Assembly (NCBI GenBank): GCA_029817715.1
Contig: JARUPY010000606.1
Location: 6,014,001-6,078,000, forward strand
Direction of reading: 5' to 3'
DNA length: 64,000 bases
Origin: Melastoma dodecandrum
Lineage: Eukaryota > Streptophyta > Magnoliopsida > Myrtales > Melastomataceae
The translations under genes and the position numbers were made by a program. This document shows, one piece after another, positions 11,796 to 24,060 of this stretch (position 1 is the stretch's first letter; every line of letters starts with the position of its first letter). The notes under the pieces were generated by a model. It was not told the DNA's origin. It worked only from the letters and a program-made list of their open reading frames with translations, and ran no database searches.

Positions 11796-13302
11796 TTTCC
11801 ACCTTACGATCGGATTATGCTGGTTTTATTGCCCGTAGTAGCTTTTAGAACCTGGTAGTAATCACGACAGGAGGAGACTTTGGATACTATTACTCATCTT
11901 TTTTAATGTTTTATTGTGAAAATATTTTACGATTTTTAGTTTCAAAATTCGTCAAATAATATTTTGAAATTAGAATTACGATTAATTTTTAAAGAAGATG
12001 CGAATTGGTCAAATTTCTATTTCGAGATATTATTTTATGAATTTTAAAAATAACAATTCTATTTCGAAATAATAGTGATAATTTTAATTACGGCACACGA
12101 TATAAATTAGATTAACTCCCAATTTTTATTAGCTAAAAAGGTAAATTTTTGTTAAGTAAAGAAAAAAGGATGGGGGATGTAAGCAACCTGACTAGGGTTG
12201 TAAGCTAGTCGAGCCGAGCACAGATATTACTAGATTTGTGCTTGAGGGCGACTAAGTTATTTCAATGCTACATAGGAAGTAGCATTCAACAGATGACAAC
12301 TAAAGAACGAATCCAGTAAAATTTTAATCCGGCATATTGCCACATACTCAAACAAAACACTGGAATATCTCACGAGTAATTACCAGAAAAAACCAAAATA
12401 ATGTTGATAAGGATAAATTAGTATCATGAATAAATTATGTATAACCAGGCATGCAAAATGCTCCTACCTAGCAAGTGAAATAGAGGAAATATGATTATAT
12501 GCGTACAATTTTTTTTCTTACAAAAATAGATTACTTTTACCCGTAATAAAAACATCAAAAACAATTCAGCTGGAAGGCTCACCTCACCCTTTATGCCAAA
12601 CATCTGAATATCGGAAAAACAAAATACCCTGCGAAGATTACCTATCACACAATTGGAGACTTAAATCAGTAAGATTTTTACAGTGTTCCCCAACAGCCAA
12701 GATAAGATAACCTTCTTACCAATCTGCATATAATAATGAATAGACAATTCAGTCGTCAGTCATTGCAGCAGAGTTTACTTACTTACTACCCATATCCCCA
12801 TTCTCTGCATGTTACCATAACTAACAAAAACAAGTGGACATATTATCATTAAGGAAACAGCAACAGTAAGCAGTTTCCAGTAAAAGGATTTATGAGTTGA
12901 TTAAGAAGGATTTTGCGGATTGCAATAATGGCCTCTGATGATTTCTTTATTTTATCACCACATTGAACAGCTAACTTTTTTAGGGCCACCACTAAAAATC
13001 AAATATTCACATAGATTATCACGACAAGAATACAACAAATCTCACAGAATGAAATTTTTCCAGATACTGACAATGGATAGAAAACCAGGATAATAAATTG
13101 AAAAACATACATTCAAGACCCTTCAGACAATACGGATGTAATCTTGCCAGTTATGCCGACAGCTGCCCTGCCTTGGCCAAAACAAATAAATACCTTCACA
13201 AATAAAAACACGGAAAAACCATCAATAGAAGTGAGACTAAACCACCGGAAGCTAGCTAGCATTGACTGCCCAATGTTCACCGTCGGTTATCATATAGGAC
13301 AT
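11796..13302. other. AT-rich intergenic DNA, a few exon-like scraps
   Basis: Mostly AT-rich DNA. On the minus strand two short pieces look exon-like (near 12560-12640, reading DIQMFGIKGE before a gtgagc donor, and near 13110-13185, reading AAVGITGKITSVL). I cannot assign them to a family or join them to a longer frame, so they are not called as a gene. Confidence 0.3.
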
Positions 13303-13557
13303 GCTGCAATCCCGAGAGATTTCAGCCAACTCCCAGAACCAGTGGCCAATTGAATCAACCCTACGTCACTCAAGCCTTCGCAACGCCGCAGATTCAGCTC
13401 TTCGAGGTGCTCACAACATTCTCCGGCGGCAGCCAATCCCTCATCACCGACGTAGCAACCCTGAAAATGGGAAACGATGGTTCAAATATGAAATCTCGAA
13501 GATCAGCTCATCCAGTAGAACCGCGTTGATCTTGTCATGCCCTCGCATCTTCGACAT
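13303..13557 (-). pseudogene. F-box/LRR protein 4 (FBL4)-like relic with internal deletion
   Basis: Minus strand. From the ATG at 13555-13557 it reads MSKMRGHDKINAVLLDELI, the start of the FBL4 F-box. After about 20 codons homology stops. A short stretch ending in cccattttcag follows, which looks like the 3' end of intron 1. It leads into YVGDEGLAAAGECCEHLEEL and then LRRCEGLSDVGLIQLATGSG, the first leucine-rich repeats of exon 2. The frame then ends in TGA near 13303, and decayed remnants continue downstream (an ITD motif and a shifted tail). Most of exon 1, the rest of the F-box and nearly all later repeats are missing. FBL4-type proteins are SCF ubiquitin-ligase receptors; this copy cannot make one. 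Confidence 0.75.
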
Positions 13558-14015
13558 CTGTATCCGGTAGCGGCGTCGACGGTGGCGGAGCTGCCAATCG
13601 GTTTCTGTTTGTTTTCCGTGTATTATATAATATAATATATATGAACAGACACCGAAATAATTAAGTTAAAGCTTGCTGATCCAACGGTCGAGATATCTTT
13701 CCATGAAAATCGACGGCAGGATAAACAACCAAAAGCAATTTACCTCGTCGTTTTTATGCAAAAAGCGGGCAGGCGTCGGGAAAAGCGAAACGCCTGCATC
13801 TTTCCCTCCCCTGTTTTGTTTCTCCCTCACTCGATCCTTCCAACACTGAACTCCGCCGTCCTCCTTTCCTCCCCCAATTTTTTTCCAAAGTCGCAAACGC
13901 TGAACGATGGCTGCCCGATCGCGGCGGAATTTGTGACGGCCGATCTTCCGATCGAGTTACGAAATCGTTTCCTGTCTCCCCTTCGCGGCGGCCGGACATT
14001 GAAGGATAGTACAAG
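13558..14015. other. Leader and promoter of MO25
   Basis: This contains an AT microsatellite-like stretch (tatataatataatatat near 13622) and a pyrimidine-rich 5' untranslated region of the MO25 gene. No gene is visible. Confidence 0.45.
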
Positions 14016-17000
14016 ATGTCGTTCTCGTTCTTCAGGGCGTCGCGGCCTAAGACGCCGCAGGAATTGGTTAGGGCCATCAAGGATAGCCTTATGGGACTCG
14101 ATACCAAGACCATCGTCGAGGTCAAGGCCCTCGAGAAGGTAAAAATTGGGTACCGATGTTCGTTTTTGGTTTGAATGCGGGTGATGAGTAGTTAGGTTTA
14201 GGGTGCGATTATCCAGGGATTGGATCGTTGATTGCTAGAAATGAGGGACCTCAGCGAACTTGGTAGAGCAGCTAGTCTGGATTGAGAAGTGATTCTCGGG
14301 GGAAAACTTATTCTGTCGTGTTAAATGGCAGATTTAGGTAGAAATGCAAAACTAGGGAGAAGAGGGATCAGCCTTATATCTGACGACATGAGGAGTTTGT
14401 TTTTCTGAGAAGCATTGAATTGCAAATGTGATATTGTTTTCAAGTGGAACGACCGTCTGGGTGCATTTTCAAACATGCTTCTGTCAATACACTTATGACA
14501 TGGTGAGCGGCTTTGGGAATGCAGCATTGCACGCATGTATCTGTAAATCTGAAGACCAAAGAGAAATTTGTTATTTGTCTTACTTTTGGCTTTCTGATAG
14601 TAGTGCTTTAAAGACACATTTGTAATCGGAGACGTGATTAGTCGCATATTCTGATTTTTAACGAGCTGACAACCGGATGAATTCTCTTCGTGTTATCCAG
14701 TTGGTTACTAAATTTTGATCTGTTTTCCCATTTTTGACTTGCAGGCATTGGAGGAAGTTGAGAAGAATTTTTCAACAATGAGAAGCATGCTTTCTGGGGA
14801 TGCAGATGTCGAGGCAACTGCTGATCAAAATCCCCAACTAGCACTTGAGATGTGTAAAGAGGATATAATCCCTTTGATAATTCACAACTTGCATATATTG
14901 GGTTGGGAGGTTAGTTCGTGTAACTTAATTCCATGGGATTAGGACAAAAGAAAGAAAAAAGAAAATAAAATCTCCATCATATCACAACAACTACTAATTT
15001 GGTTGCAGTGTAAACTGTAAATGTGCTTTTTGGTGCAGGCGAGAAAAGATTTGGTTTTTTGTTGGTCCATACTGCTTAAACAAAAGGTTGGCTCAACCTT
15101 TTGTTGTGTTGAGTACATTGAAAACCACCTTGAATTGCTAGACTATCTTGTAGTATGGTGAGCTAATCTAAATTTTTCCCCGCTTATATCGTGTTAAAGT
15201 CTATTTTGCTTTATCGTTAGCCATTACCATTCAATATTCTTTTTTATTGCATTTGATTGATTAAGACCCCCCCCCCCTGCAGTTATGATAACAAGGATAT
15301 TGCTATGAATTCTGGAAATATGTTACGGGAGTGTATAAAGTTTCCTACACTTGCAAAGTAAGTGATGCATTGCCTTGTCTATGTTAACGCTGTTATTGTC
15401 ATCTCTTGTGAGAGTTGAGGAAGGGCATGTGGACTACAGTTTCTGTTGTAGCATGAGGAGTATATATCTTTGCATGTGTTGTTAATACTGTAGGTACATA
15501 CTGGAGTCTGCCTGCTTCGAATTGTTCTTCAAGTTTGTGGAGTTGCCTAACTTTGACGTTGCTTCTGATGCATTTACTACCTTCAAGGTGAGAAAGATGT
15601 CGGGTAAACTGCAGATTTCTTTAATATTAGTTTAGTATTTGACTTAATCCTCGAATAACAGGAGCTCCTCACTAGGCATGGAGATGTTGTGTCAGAGTAC
15701 CTTAGTGCACACTTTGACGAGGTTAGCTTTCTTTCATTTACTTTCGGATGTCATTTAGCAGGACGATGTTTCAGTGGCCAGAATTTGAAAAGAAAAAAGA
15801 AAATTGCGAACTTTAGCTGTAGAAAGTATTTTATCTTAGCCTAGTACACATCGCTGAAGTAATAATTCAGATTGCAGTAAGAAAGTGCTCATTTTAAAAC
15901 AGCTTGTCCACGACTATTAAACTTATATATCTGAGACTTATTATGCGACTTTTTTTCAGTTTTTTAATCTATATGAAGCATTATTGACATCAGCTAATTA
16001 TGTCACAAGACGGCAATCCGTGAAGGTATGACATGATATGTAATTTCTCGTAAGTGTTTTATTTCATGATAAATTGGCAGTTATATCTGAATGTCAACCT
16101 TGTGTGTAATAAGCTTCTATCTGAGTTCCTTTTGGAGACGGCCAGTTCGCAAATAATGAAGCGATATATCGTCGAGGTTCAACATTTCAAAGTCATGATG
16201 ATGTTGTTAAAGGTAAAGGACTCCATGTTTTTTTTCTTTTCCATGTTTCGTTGAAAATCGCGTTCAGATGACTGTTTTATTGAAGGACTTTGCTCTGTTA
16301 GGATCAATTAGCTGCAACTATCTTTTTTCTCTCCTTTAACTGTGGATGCATTTCTGTAGCACTGTTACCTTCAGTTTGTTAAATTGCAACTGATCTGGCA
16401 AGAGCCTTTAAATATTAACTACAATGTAGCCATTTCTTCAATGAGAATACTTACCAGTCCAAGTCTTCAAGAAAGGCTTGTTGTGATACTTTTGTCAGCG
16501 ACAATTAGTTTACGCTCAGTGTGGGGGAAATGACAGTTAGTTTCTGGGTTTTAAATAAATTTTAATCGGACATGGTCCTTAGAGATAGAAGGAAAATTGA
16601 TCCACTTCTCTAGAAAGGCTGCTCGAGTAAGTAGGCCCATTTTTGTCATGATTGTTGACACTTTTTGGTTTTTCTCCTTTTGTTTATGTTATTGAGCAGG
16701 ATTCCAGCAAAAACATTCAGATGGCTGCATTCCATATCTTCAAGGTTTCCTTGATTCTCATACTGTTTGGTTATCCTTATCAAATATGTGTGCACTGTTT
16801 TTCCGTATGCCTCTTCCTGAAGTGGCTTTAAGTTAGACCGTGTTCAATCCGGTTTGTCGTGGAAATGAGACCTTCAAAGCTAACTTTCAGCCCAAGGTCT
16901 TGATTATTTTGGCCAATCAACTAGTTTGCTTATACATTCCCTTCTATATTGACGATGTTATGCCTTCCTGATAGCTGATTTTAGGCCTCAGAACGTCTGA

Positions 17001-17473
17001 ACAATACATTACTGTCAATTTGTACCTGTGCAATGTGTGATTGTGAGAGCACTAAGAATTGTACTCATAAGCGCTTACAGTTTTTAGGAGCCTGGTTCTA
17101 TTTACCTCTTCGGAATAATTTTAGCTTTCACCTGTCCATGACGATTCTGTTGCACCATAGAAATGGCTCCCCTCATGTGGGTGATGATGCTCTTACAGGT
17201 GTTCGTGGCAAATCCTAATAAACCGCCAGAAATCAAAGCTATCTTGGCGAAGAACCACGAGAAGCTCTTGGCATTGCTTCAGGATCTTCCGGCAAGCAAA
17301 GGTAAATCTTATGTGATCCAAGCCAGGAGTATCTCAGTTTTCTTCGTGAGAACGCCTTGGTGAAAGTGAAGGCTCTGTCCTCAGGAGGCGACGACGAGCA
17401 ATTCGAGGAAGAGAGGGAGCTAATCATCAAGGAAATCGAAAGGGTATCTCGGTTGGCCAACCCGGAACGCTGA
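14016..17473 (+). CDS. MO25-like protein (CAB39 family scaffold)
   Basis: Eleven exons: 14016-14138, 14745-14909, 15039-15157, 15283-15357, 15494-15587, 15662-15721, 15960-16025, 16114-16212, 16700-16744, 17199-17301 and 17385-17473. All phases agree and the product is 345 residues, the usual length. MO25/CAB39 proteins are ARM-like helical scaffolds that activate STE20-type kinases such as LKB1-STRAD and GCK-III; plant and fungal members act in cell polarity and cytokinesis. The sequence starts MSFSFFRASRPKTPQELVRA and includes YNKD-like YDNKDIAMNSGNMLRECIKF, ELLTRHGDVVSEYLSAHFDE, the MKRYIVEV segment and VFVANPNKPPEI. The intron acceptor before 15283 follows a C-run. No defects are seen. 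Confidence 0.95.
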
Positions 17474-18061
17474 TTTTTCTCTGTGATGTCCCCCCGCTCA
17501 TCCACTGGTGTCCGCGGAAAATGCTATTCATCCCTCGTGAGTCACGCACACCCCCGTGTTCGAGCTCGGCCCAACAGCTGGATCTCGAAACCCCTAAAAG
17601 AACATAAGGATTGCCCCAATCAGTTGTAGTTGTCGAGTAAGAGCTTTTGTCTTCCGTAAAAGAGAGAGGAAAAAGAATTATAACTAGAAGGTGACGGGTG
17701 AGATGCTTTCACGGTCTTCATTGGATGAGGAGGAAGAATTTAGGGTGTGGGCCGTGGTGGGCTTTGTCTACTAAGCTGTTTTCATTTTCATTTTTACTTG
17801 ATTTCACGTGGGAATATTCGATCGCGCATATTTAAAAAAATCCGCATTTTTTATTTTTAAGTTGTTTAAAATATTAAGCGGAGGAATTGGTCGTAATTTG
17901 GTAACAGATCCGTTGACTCTGATCAGTCAAAGTCGTGTTTGCCGACCGAAAGTCTTCCCCTCGAGAGCTGTTCAGCTCAATCCAATAACAAGAAGAAGAT
18001 GAAGAAATGATTCGGCAGCCCAGCCTCTCATCCCCTTTCGTCTCCGACCCTTTCGATCCCG
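17474..18061. other. MO25 3' region and receptor-kinase promoter
   Basis: This holds presumed 3' untranslated sequence of MO25 and the upstream region of the receptor-like kinase. Two W-box-like cores (gtcaa) lie at about 17925-17932. No additional gene is visible. Confidence 0.4.
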
Positions 18062-19165
18062 ATGAATCGGAACTTTCAGGCCGTACTCGCCGCTGCGATC
18101 GGCTTCGTCGTCGTATCCTTGGTCGTCTCCCTCGTCCTCCACGTCTGCCGCAGGACCCGGCGCCGCTCCAAGCCCTCTCTCCCCACCCGTGCCGTCCGAT
18201 CCGTCGAGTTTTCCCGTATGGCTTCCGCTGGGGATGAAACCACGGAATTCGACAGGAGCGCGTCCTTTGATCCCTCCCTGATGATCTCCATGTCCGAACT
18301 CGTCGACGCCACCAGCAACTTCTCCCCTGACCTCATCGTCGGTGACGGTGGGTTCGGTTTGGTGTACCGAGCCAGGTTGCGTAACGGCCTGACGGTCGCG
18401 ATTAAGAGGCTCGAGCCACTTGCCTTCCAGGGGTTCCGCGAGTTCCGCGCCGAGATGGAGACCCTTGCCAGGCTTCACCACCCGAATATCGTCAAGATCC
18501 TTGGGTACTGCATCTCGAGGAACGAGAGGCTCCTGGTTTACGAGTTCATCGAGAGGGGTAGCCTCGATCAGTGGCTTTACGACGGCCGTGATAAGTCCGC
18601 TTTGGATTGGGATACTCGGGTTAGGATCGTGAAGGGCGTGGGATGCGGCTTGGCCTATATGCATTCCCTCCCGACCCCAATCATCCACAGGGACATCAAG
18701 GCTAGTAACGTGCTGCTTGATGGCGGGTTCGCTCCCCACATCGCGGACTTTGGCCTTGCAAGGAGGATGGAGTCGTCTCACTCCCATGTCTCGACTCAGT
18801 TTGCGGGTACAGTTGGTTACATGCCCCCGGAGTACAAGGAAGGGTTCACCGCGGCCACGCTGAATGCAGATGTCTACAGCTTCGGGATCCTGATGGTTGA
18901 GATCATGACAGGGAAGAGGCCGAACCTACCCGTCCTCGATCCCAGCAGCGGCAAGGAGGTGGGGCTGATCGTTTGGGTGAAGAATATGGTGGCGCAAGAC
19001 CGGGAGAAGGACCTTGTAGACCCGAGCATAGTTGGGAGGGAAGGCCTGGACGAGGGTCGAGTGAAAGAGTTCTTCAGGATTGCCTTCCTGTGCACGAGGG
19101 AGTACTCCAAGGAACGGCCCGCAATGAGCGAGGTCCTCCGCTTGTTGACGGCTGCCTTTGGGTGA
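18062..19165 (+). CDS. Receptor-like serine/threonine kinase lacking an ectodomain
   Basis: A single exon of 367 residues. A hydrophobic segment at about residues 8-27 is followed by a basic stretch (CRRTRRRSK), which predicts a type III membrane anchor with the kinase in the cytoplasm. The kinase domain has the glycine loop GDGGFG (94-99), VAIKRL with catalytic Lys115, HRDIKASNVLL (His209-Arg210-Asp211) and DFGLAR (Asp229), and the activation-segment end GTVGYMPPEY. All catalytic residues are present. The domain resembles the LRR receptor kinases of the EMS1/PSKR/BRI1 type, but no leucine-rich repeats or signal peptide precede it. The frame opens at this ATG and nothing upstream looks coding. 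Function in a specific pathway cannot be read from sequence. Confidence 0.9.
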   Translation: MNRNFQAVLAAAIGFVVVSLVVSLVLHVCRRTRRRSKPSLPTRAVRSVEFSRMASAGDETTEFDRSASFDPSLMISMSELVDATSNFSPDLIVGDGGFGLVYRARLRNGLTVAIKRLEPLAFQGFREFRAEMETLARLHHPNIVKILGYCISRNERLLVYEFIERGSLDQWLYDGRDKSALDWDTRVRIVKGVGCGLAYMHSLPTPIIHRDIKASNVLLDGGFAPHIADFGLARRMESSHSHVSTQFAGTVGYMPPEYKEGFTAATLNADVYSFGILMVEIMTGKRPNLPVLDPSSGKEVGLIVWVKNMVAQDREKDLVDPSIVGREGLDEGRVKEFFRIAFLCTREYSKERPAMSEVLRLLTAAFG

Positions 19166-19431
19166 CAGACTCCTGCTGTTAGCAAACTTGACGGCGAATT
19201 CTACTAATTTTGTACATGTTAGCAAGACGATCAAAATGTCTCCCTTGGATGGATTTATCAACCGGAAACTTGTCTTTCAGATCAATTGCCGATATCGATG
19301 CATTCTCGAAGCATATTGCGATTTCTTCGCCTCACCAGGATCGGTTGGACGGCATTATATACATATTGTGAAAGAATGATTCGTGAAATGTCTGAAGATT
19401 ATTACTCTACGTACATAAACAGTTCTCGTGA
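19166..19431. other. Convergent 3' untranslated regions
   Basis: This is the short space between the receptor-kinase stop and the stop of the minus-strand ARM-repeat gene. The two genes converge, so the transcripts may overlap here. No other feature is visible. Confidence 0.5.
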
Positions 19432-22044
19432 TCAGCCTTCGTTCAAGAGCTTCATTGCGGTCTCGACCAACGAGTGGATGGTCACACTGTGCCGGCTCAT
19501 CCCCACCATGCCAGAGAAGATGTTGAAGCTCTCGACCTCAGAGGTGGTCTCGAGGACACCCTCCAGCTCTCCCTCCATCCCAAGGAGGTGGAAGGTGTGT
19601 ACGTTTGTCGCCCTGTCCCTCATCATCCAGATCGCAAGCTCGATCGCAAACCTCCTTATCCTCGGTACTTTCATGGGAGGGTCCCGGTACTTCCTTAGGA
19701 TCTCAACCAGCGAGATTGCCAACTCGCTTTCCCTGATCTTGGCCCTTTCAAACATGATGCTCGACTCCTCGCTTGTCATGAACTTGAAAATTTGCGCCGC
19801 TAGCCCGACCATTACTTCCTGCAGCTTCTCTTCATCGGATAAGGTCGCCTTCAGCACCTAGGAATCAAATGCAATGGTTTGTTATGCAATTATTTTGTAA
19901 CTGGAGGTTGCCGACAGTCGATTTACCGGTGTAGCAGCAACCGTGATCTCCTTCAACTGGTAGTAAGAATCCTCTCCTGCGTACTCACACAAATTCCTCA
20001 AAATACGAGCAGCATTGATGCGAAGCAGAGGATATCTTAAAGCCTCGACGAGTCGTCCCATTGCATTGAGCTTTAAGATGCGCTGGCAGTTCGTCCTGCT
20101 CTCCAATACCAGCATCGCCAGGGCATCCCCAGCCGCTATCCGAACTTCGTTCTGATCCACCGAAACGTTGTCGTTAAAAAATATATTGAGCAGCTCCTTG
20201 AGCACGCCTCCAGTTCCACCAATCCTCAGTGTCGCATCCTCTTCCAGCGCCAGCCTCGTCAAGACATCAATCCCAAGCTTCTGGAGGGTCGGATGCCTTT
20301 CCCCATGCCGTAGAATATCTCTAATGTTGCTTATTGAGAAGACGATCTCCGATATCTCTCGTCGCAGCTGATTCCCGGTTGCCCCGGTGGTGCTCGAGAG
20401 CATCTTCAACAGTTGCAGCGATCTCTTCACGGTTTGAATCTGGGACTTGGCGACATTCTCATCCTTAAGCATCCTCTCAGTCGCGTGCGTGAAGTCGACC
20501 ACCTTAGGTAGCAGCCCCCTCGTGTTTCCTATCTTGCCGCAATTGTCGTGATCTTGTGCGAGCTTCTTTAGGATCAGTAGTCCCAAATGATTGAACGTCC
20601 AAAGCCCGTAATTAGGCTCATCCAATATTATACTCTTCTCGCCAATCTCCTCTGCCGTGACACTTGGATTCCTGTTCGCATGTAGTAACGACGATATCGA
20701 CTCCATCGCGCCCGGTATTCCTGCAACACGAAGTGCGTACTGCTTCCTCGCCAATAGCTTCGACAGTATCTCCGCGGCCGACCATCGGATCTCTTCCTCA
20801 AGGTGATCCTTCCAGTTCAACATCTCGACCAATCTCTCGAGCACTGAGGTTTCCGACCCAATCTTCCTAAGCGTATCATCAGAGAACCGGTTGCTCGTGG
20901 TGAACTGGCGGAGGATTCTCGCACCGATGAGCTGCTCGTCAGGGATGTTCGAGCTCAGGAGCTCCATTGAGAACGTAATCATATCCATCCCCAAACCGTC
21001 AAATATGCTGCCGTTAATGCACCTCGAATACGAGTCATAGAAGAATCTCCTGACCGAGAACAGCCCCGACGTCTTCAACTCGCACTCGTTCGCGACTTCC
21101 TCCAACAACTTGCAACAGCTTATCTTCCATTCCCAGTAAGCTTTCTCCATGAGGAAAAGCAGCGCCTCAGCCAATGCCAACGAGTAGAAGATCAACAGCG
21201 CCGCCTTTCTGTTCCTTTTATCCGTATCGCCCTTCGCGACATCTCCGAAGTTGCGCCTCACGAGCTTTATCATAGAAAGAACGACGCACGCCGTCGCCGA
21301 CAGCAGTTGGAGCCAGTACAGGAGCTTGCTTATGTTCTTTGACAGAAACACCCATTTCCCATACGGCAGAATCGGGACTTCAGAGGTAGCCCACATCCGT
21401 GTCGGCCTCCGGTCCAGACTGAAGGCAGCCGCCGGTTTTGGCGATTCCCTGTCGGCAGCAATCTCCCTCCTCTTTGGGCCACCACTATTCGGGAACCTGA
21501 ACACGGGGCGAAGGACGGACTTTGCAGTTTCAAAGAGGAGATGAGAACTCGACTTCAATGCCCGGAAGCTGTTGATCCCAGCTTCAGCAATCGACCAGGT
21601 AACCTGGTGCTGCCACTCGAGCTCGTGGCTCCTGCTGAAGATCCGGGTGCCCTCTATCAACAGTATGATAGTGACAAACCAAAAGTCCGTCTTATCCAAT
21701 TTGATGGCGAACCCGCCGAGCAAAACCACGGTAGCCCAGATAAACCCGAGCGTGCCCAGCCTGGTGGCAGTCTTCTCGAAAACCGCCAGACGAAGCGCAA
21801 AGAGCGTGAGCTTCGTCTCAGGGGCACGAGAAGAAGGCAACGGCAGATCCCCCACATCCCCGCTGTCCTGTTTCTCGATGCCGCTGCCCTGAGGCTCGAA
21901 GATGGTGGAGGTGGTGACGGGAAGGCCGGAGGACTCCCCGAGCTTCTGGAGGTCGGAGACCCGGAGGCGGATGTCGGCGTCTTCTCCATCGGAGGAGGAC
22001 AGGGACGCCCGTCCTCCGGTTTCCGCGGAGGAATCCTCACCCAT
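19432..22044 (-). CDS. ARM-repeat membrane protein (BLE2-like family)
   Basis: Two minus-strand exons, 19927-22044 and 19432-19857, encode 847 residues. The start MGEDSSAETG at 22044 was chosen because upstream in-frame sequence does not resemble protein and a TATA-like element lies about 90 bases away. After an acidic N-terminus there are hydrophobic segments at about residues 97-115, 120-136, 241-262 and 280-299, then a long helical armadillo-like region (LERLVEMLNWKDHLEEEIRW, AAEILSKLL, GIDVLTRLALEEDATLRIGG, VRIAAGDALAMLVL). This matches a plant-specific family annotated as ARM-repeat superfamily or BLE2-like, whose biochemical role is not established as far as I know. Exon 2 continues the helical repeats to the end. 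No lesions are seen. Confidence 0.9.
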
Positions 22045-23015
22045 ACAGCCGGAGACGACGACGAGACCAAATGAGGGGAAACGTGGGGGAAAAGGTGTAG
22101 AGAAGAAAATGATCAACGGATTGGTCGACCTCTTAAATATGAATTTGGATTTGGATGTGTGAAGGTGTGAAGGTGTGAAGAGGAAAGGGAGTTGTTCTTG
22201 GTGTGCACGTTTCGATACGTGCTGGAATTCCCAGAGCTTCACTTTCACCGTTTGGTAATAATAATGTTTTGGAGCTTGTCCTAAAAAAGAGGGATCGAGT
22301 TGCTTGCTGCCTCACACCCACCACAAGATATTTAGTATTTAAGAGTTTCTTACCAGTGAACCCCACTCTCATTTAAACAAGTCTACTTACCAAAAGAGCA
22401 AGACAGACCCAACCCCCCCTTTATTCCAATCATGATTGGTGTCTCTGTACAGAAGAACAAATGCTTTAAAAAAAAAAAAAAGCAAGAATGGGAAATAATT
22501 AATTCTCTTTGACGCCCCCCCGGCAGCCACAAGTTTCTTTATGGTCGCTTGACGCCACCCCATGTACATCATCCAATCACGAGTCATTTTCCCCAAGAAT
22601 ATTTTATATTGTCCTCCTCACAACTTATCCGCTCAATGTTTTTGTTTTTGTTTTCATGGGGTCTTTTATATCTTTCTCCTTGATTCCTGTCCGGACCACC
22701 TTTTTTTTTTTTTTTTTTTTTGGGATTGGCGGTCGTGTAAGAAAGAAAGCATAAAGTCTTTGCTTCTAAACAAAACTCAAAAAAGAAAAAAAAAAAGAGA
22801 GAGAGAGAATACCCAAGAGAAAGCGTGTCTGAAAGAGGAGTTCGTTTATGTCAAGGTAAAGAAACAAATCCAACACCATCAAGACAGACACGTGTATATA
22901 TTTTTCTCATCCTTAATCATAATGCATGGGTTTTTAGGTTTGTACTAGAATCTTTTCATTTTTTTTTTAAATCCTATATCATCTCCCAAGATTAATCATG
23001 AAAGCGCGTATTCCG
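22045..23015. other. Upstream region of the ARM gene, low-complexity DNA
   Basis: This contains the ARM-gene promoter (TATTTAA-like element on the minus strand near 22132-22140), a run of 21 T at 22701-22721, and an A/AG-rich tract near 22779-22808. No gene is recognised. Confidence 0.45.
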
Positions 23016-24060
23016 TCAGTCACTAATTCCTAAACAAGAAACACAAAAAACCGGCGAATGATTGACGGCCAACTTTAAGATGTTTTTAATAAACAAACTT
23101 AAAACTGAGGACCGGGAGTACATACAACACCCATCCAGAAGATAGACAGACTTTTTCTTCTTCAAGTCCTTCGAGGGCACGAATTCATGCAAGTGTACTG
23201 AGATGGAACAGCCGGAGCACCCTTCTCCTGTCAACGGCGTCTGTTGGCGCAGGTACTCCTGTTCTGCCATTACTGCACCTGCAACTCCTACAACTCTGCA
23301 GGGTCTCTGCTCCACCATCTGGGAGAGGAATGCAAAGGAACAAGTGATTTCGGATAAATTTACAGCGGCATAGAACAAATTTCCGTGACCTCTGTACCTT
23401 GAGACACTTGAAGAGGAAATCTGCTCATTGGAATCGCGGAATTCCCAGCTAAAAGGTTGGTCGGAATCCTTGAGAGGACATCCTGGACATGTCTTCAGTC
23501 GCCTCAGCTGGATTTTGAGCAGAACTGGAGTAGAGTACACATGGCCTACGCATTGAGATGCAGTTCAGCCTCCTAAAGAGTGGATATGAGGAATCAAGTC
23601 GAAGCAGAATGTTTCGGGTTTACATACTGAGTGATCCACAAATGCAGTTGAACACAAAAAATGAACAACTTTTTCTGGAGGAGCAACGGTGTTACCCTTT
23701 CCATAATGTCCCTCAAGGAATGCAAACTGCTTCTTGAAATGGTCAACAGCGCGGAAAGGAGGACGCGCATCTTAGAATCAATTAGGAATGCCCAACGCAT
23801 GTAGAAAGGCATTTGCCTGTTGGCTCGGAACCCTCTTTCAACATCTTTGGATGATATTCCAGTATCTCATCCTGTGAGAGAAGATGAGAACTGGCATACA
23901 GTATTGACACCGGAGATTGCCCCACTCTGTCAGTGATATTCTCAAGTATGTCTTCCAATGGAGTCTGTCTAGATATGAAATGACGCCGGGGTTGACCTGA
24001 TATCAGAAATCATACGTCAGTCAATACAGGCCAAACATTCAACCAGAAGAATCGTAGCTT
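23016..24060 (-). other. Unrecognised coding-like segments, minus strand
   Basis: Several minus-strand pieces look like exons: about 23840-24000 (GQPRRHFISRQTPLEDILEN, then VGQSPVSILYASSHLLSQDE), about 23655-23775 (FRAVDHFKKQFAFLEGHYG), about 23440-23530 (NPAEATEDMSRMSSQGFRPT) and about 23160-23320 (MVEQRPCRVVGVAGAVMAEQ). The segments sit in different frames, as exons would, but I do not recognise the family and cannot fix the splice sites. It could be a small real gene or a decayed one. The Copia element inserted about 245 bases upstream of its likely 5' side. Confidence 0.4.

Noticed and set aside
17972..18787. 271-codon open frame on the minus strand
   Set aside because: It is entirely antisense to the receptor-like kinase. 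Its composition is the complement of the GC-rich kinase codons and has no family signature.
21541..22074. 177-codon plus-strand frame
   Set aside because: It is the shadow of the ARM-repeat protein N-terminal exon on the opposite strand.
22045..22248. Upstream in-frame ATG of the ARM-repeat protein
   Set aside because: The extra 68 residues are not conserved-looking, and a TATA-like element lies inside them. The start at 22044 gives the expected MGEDSS N-terminus.
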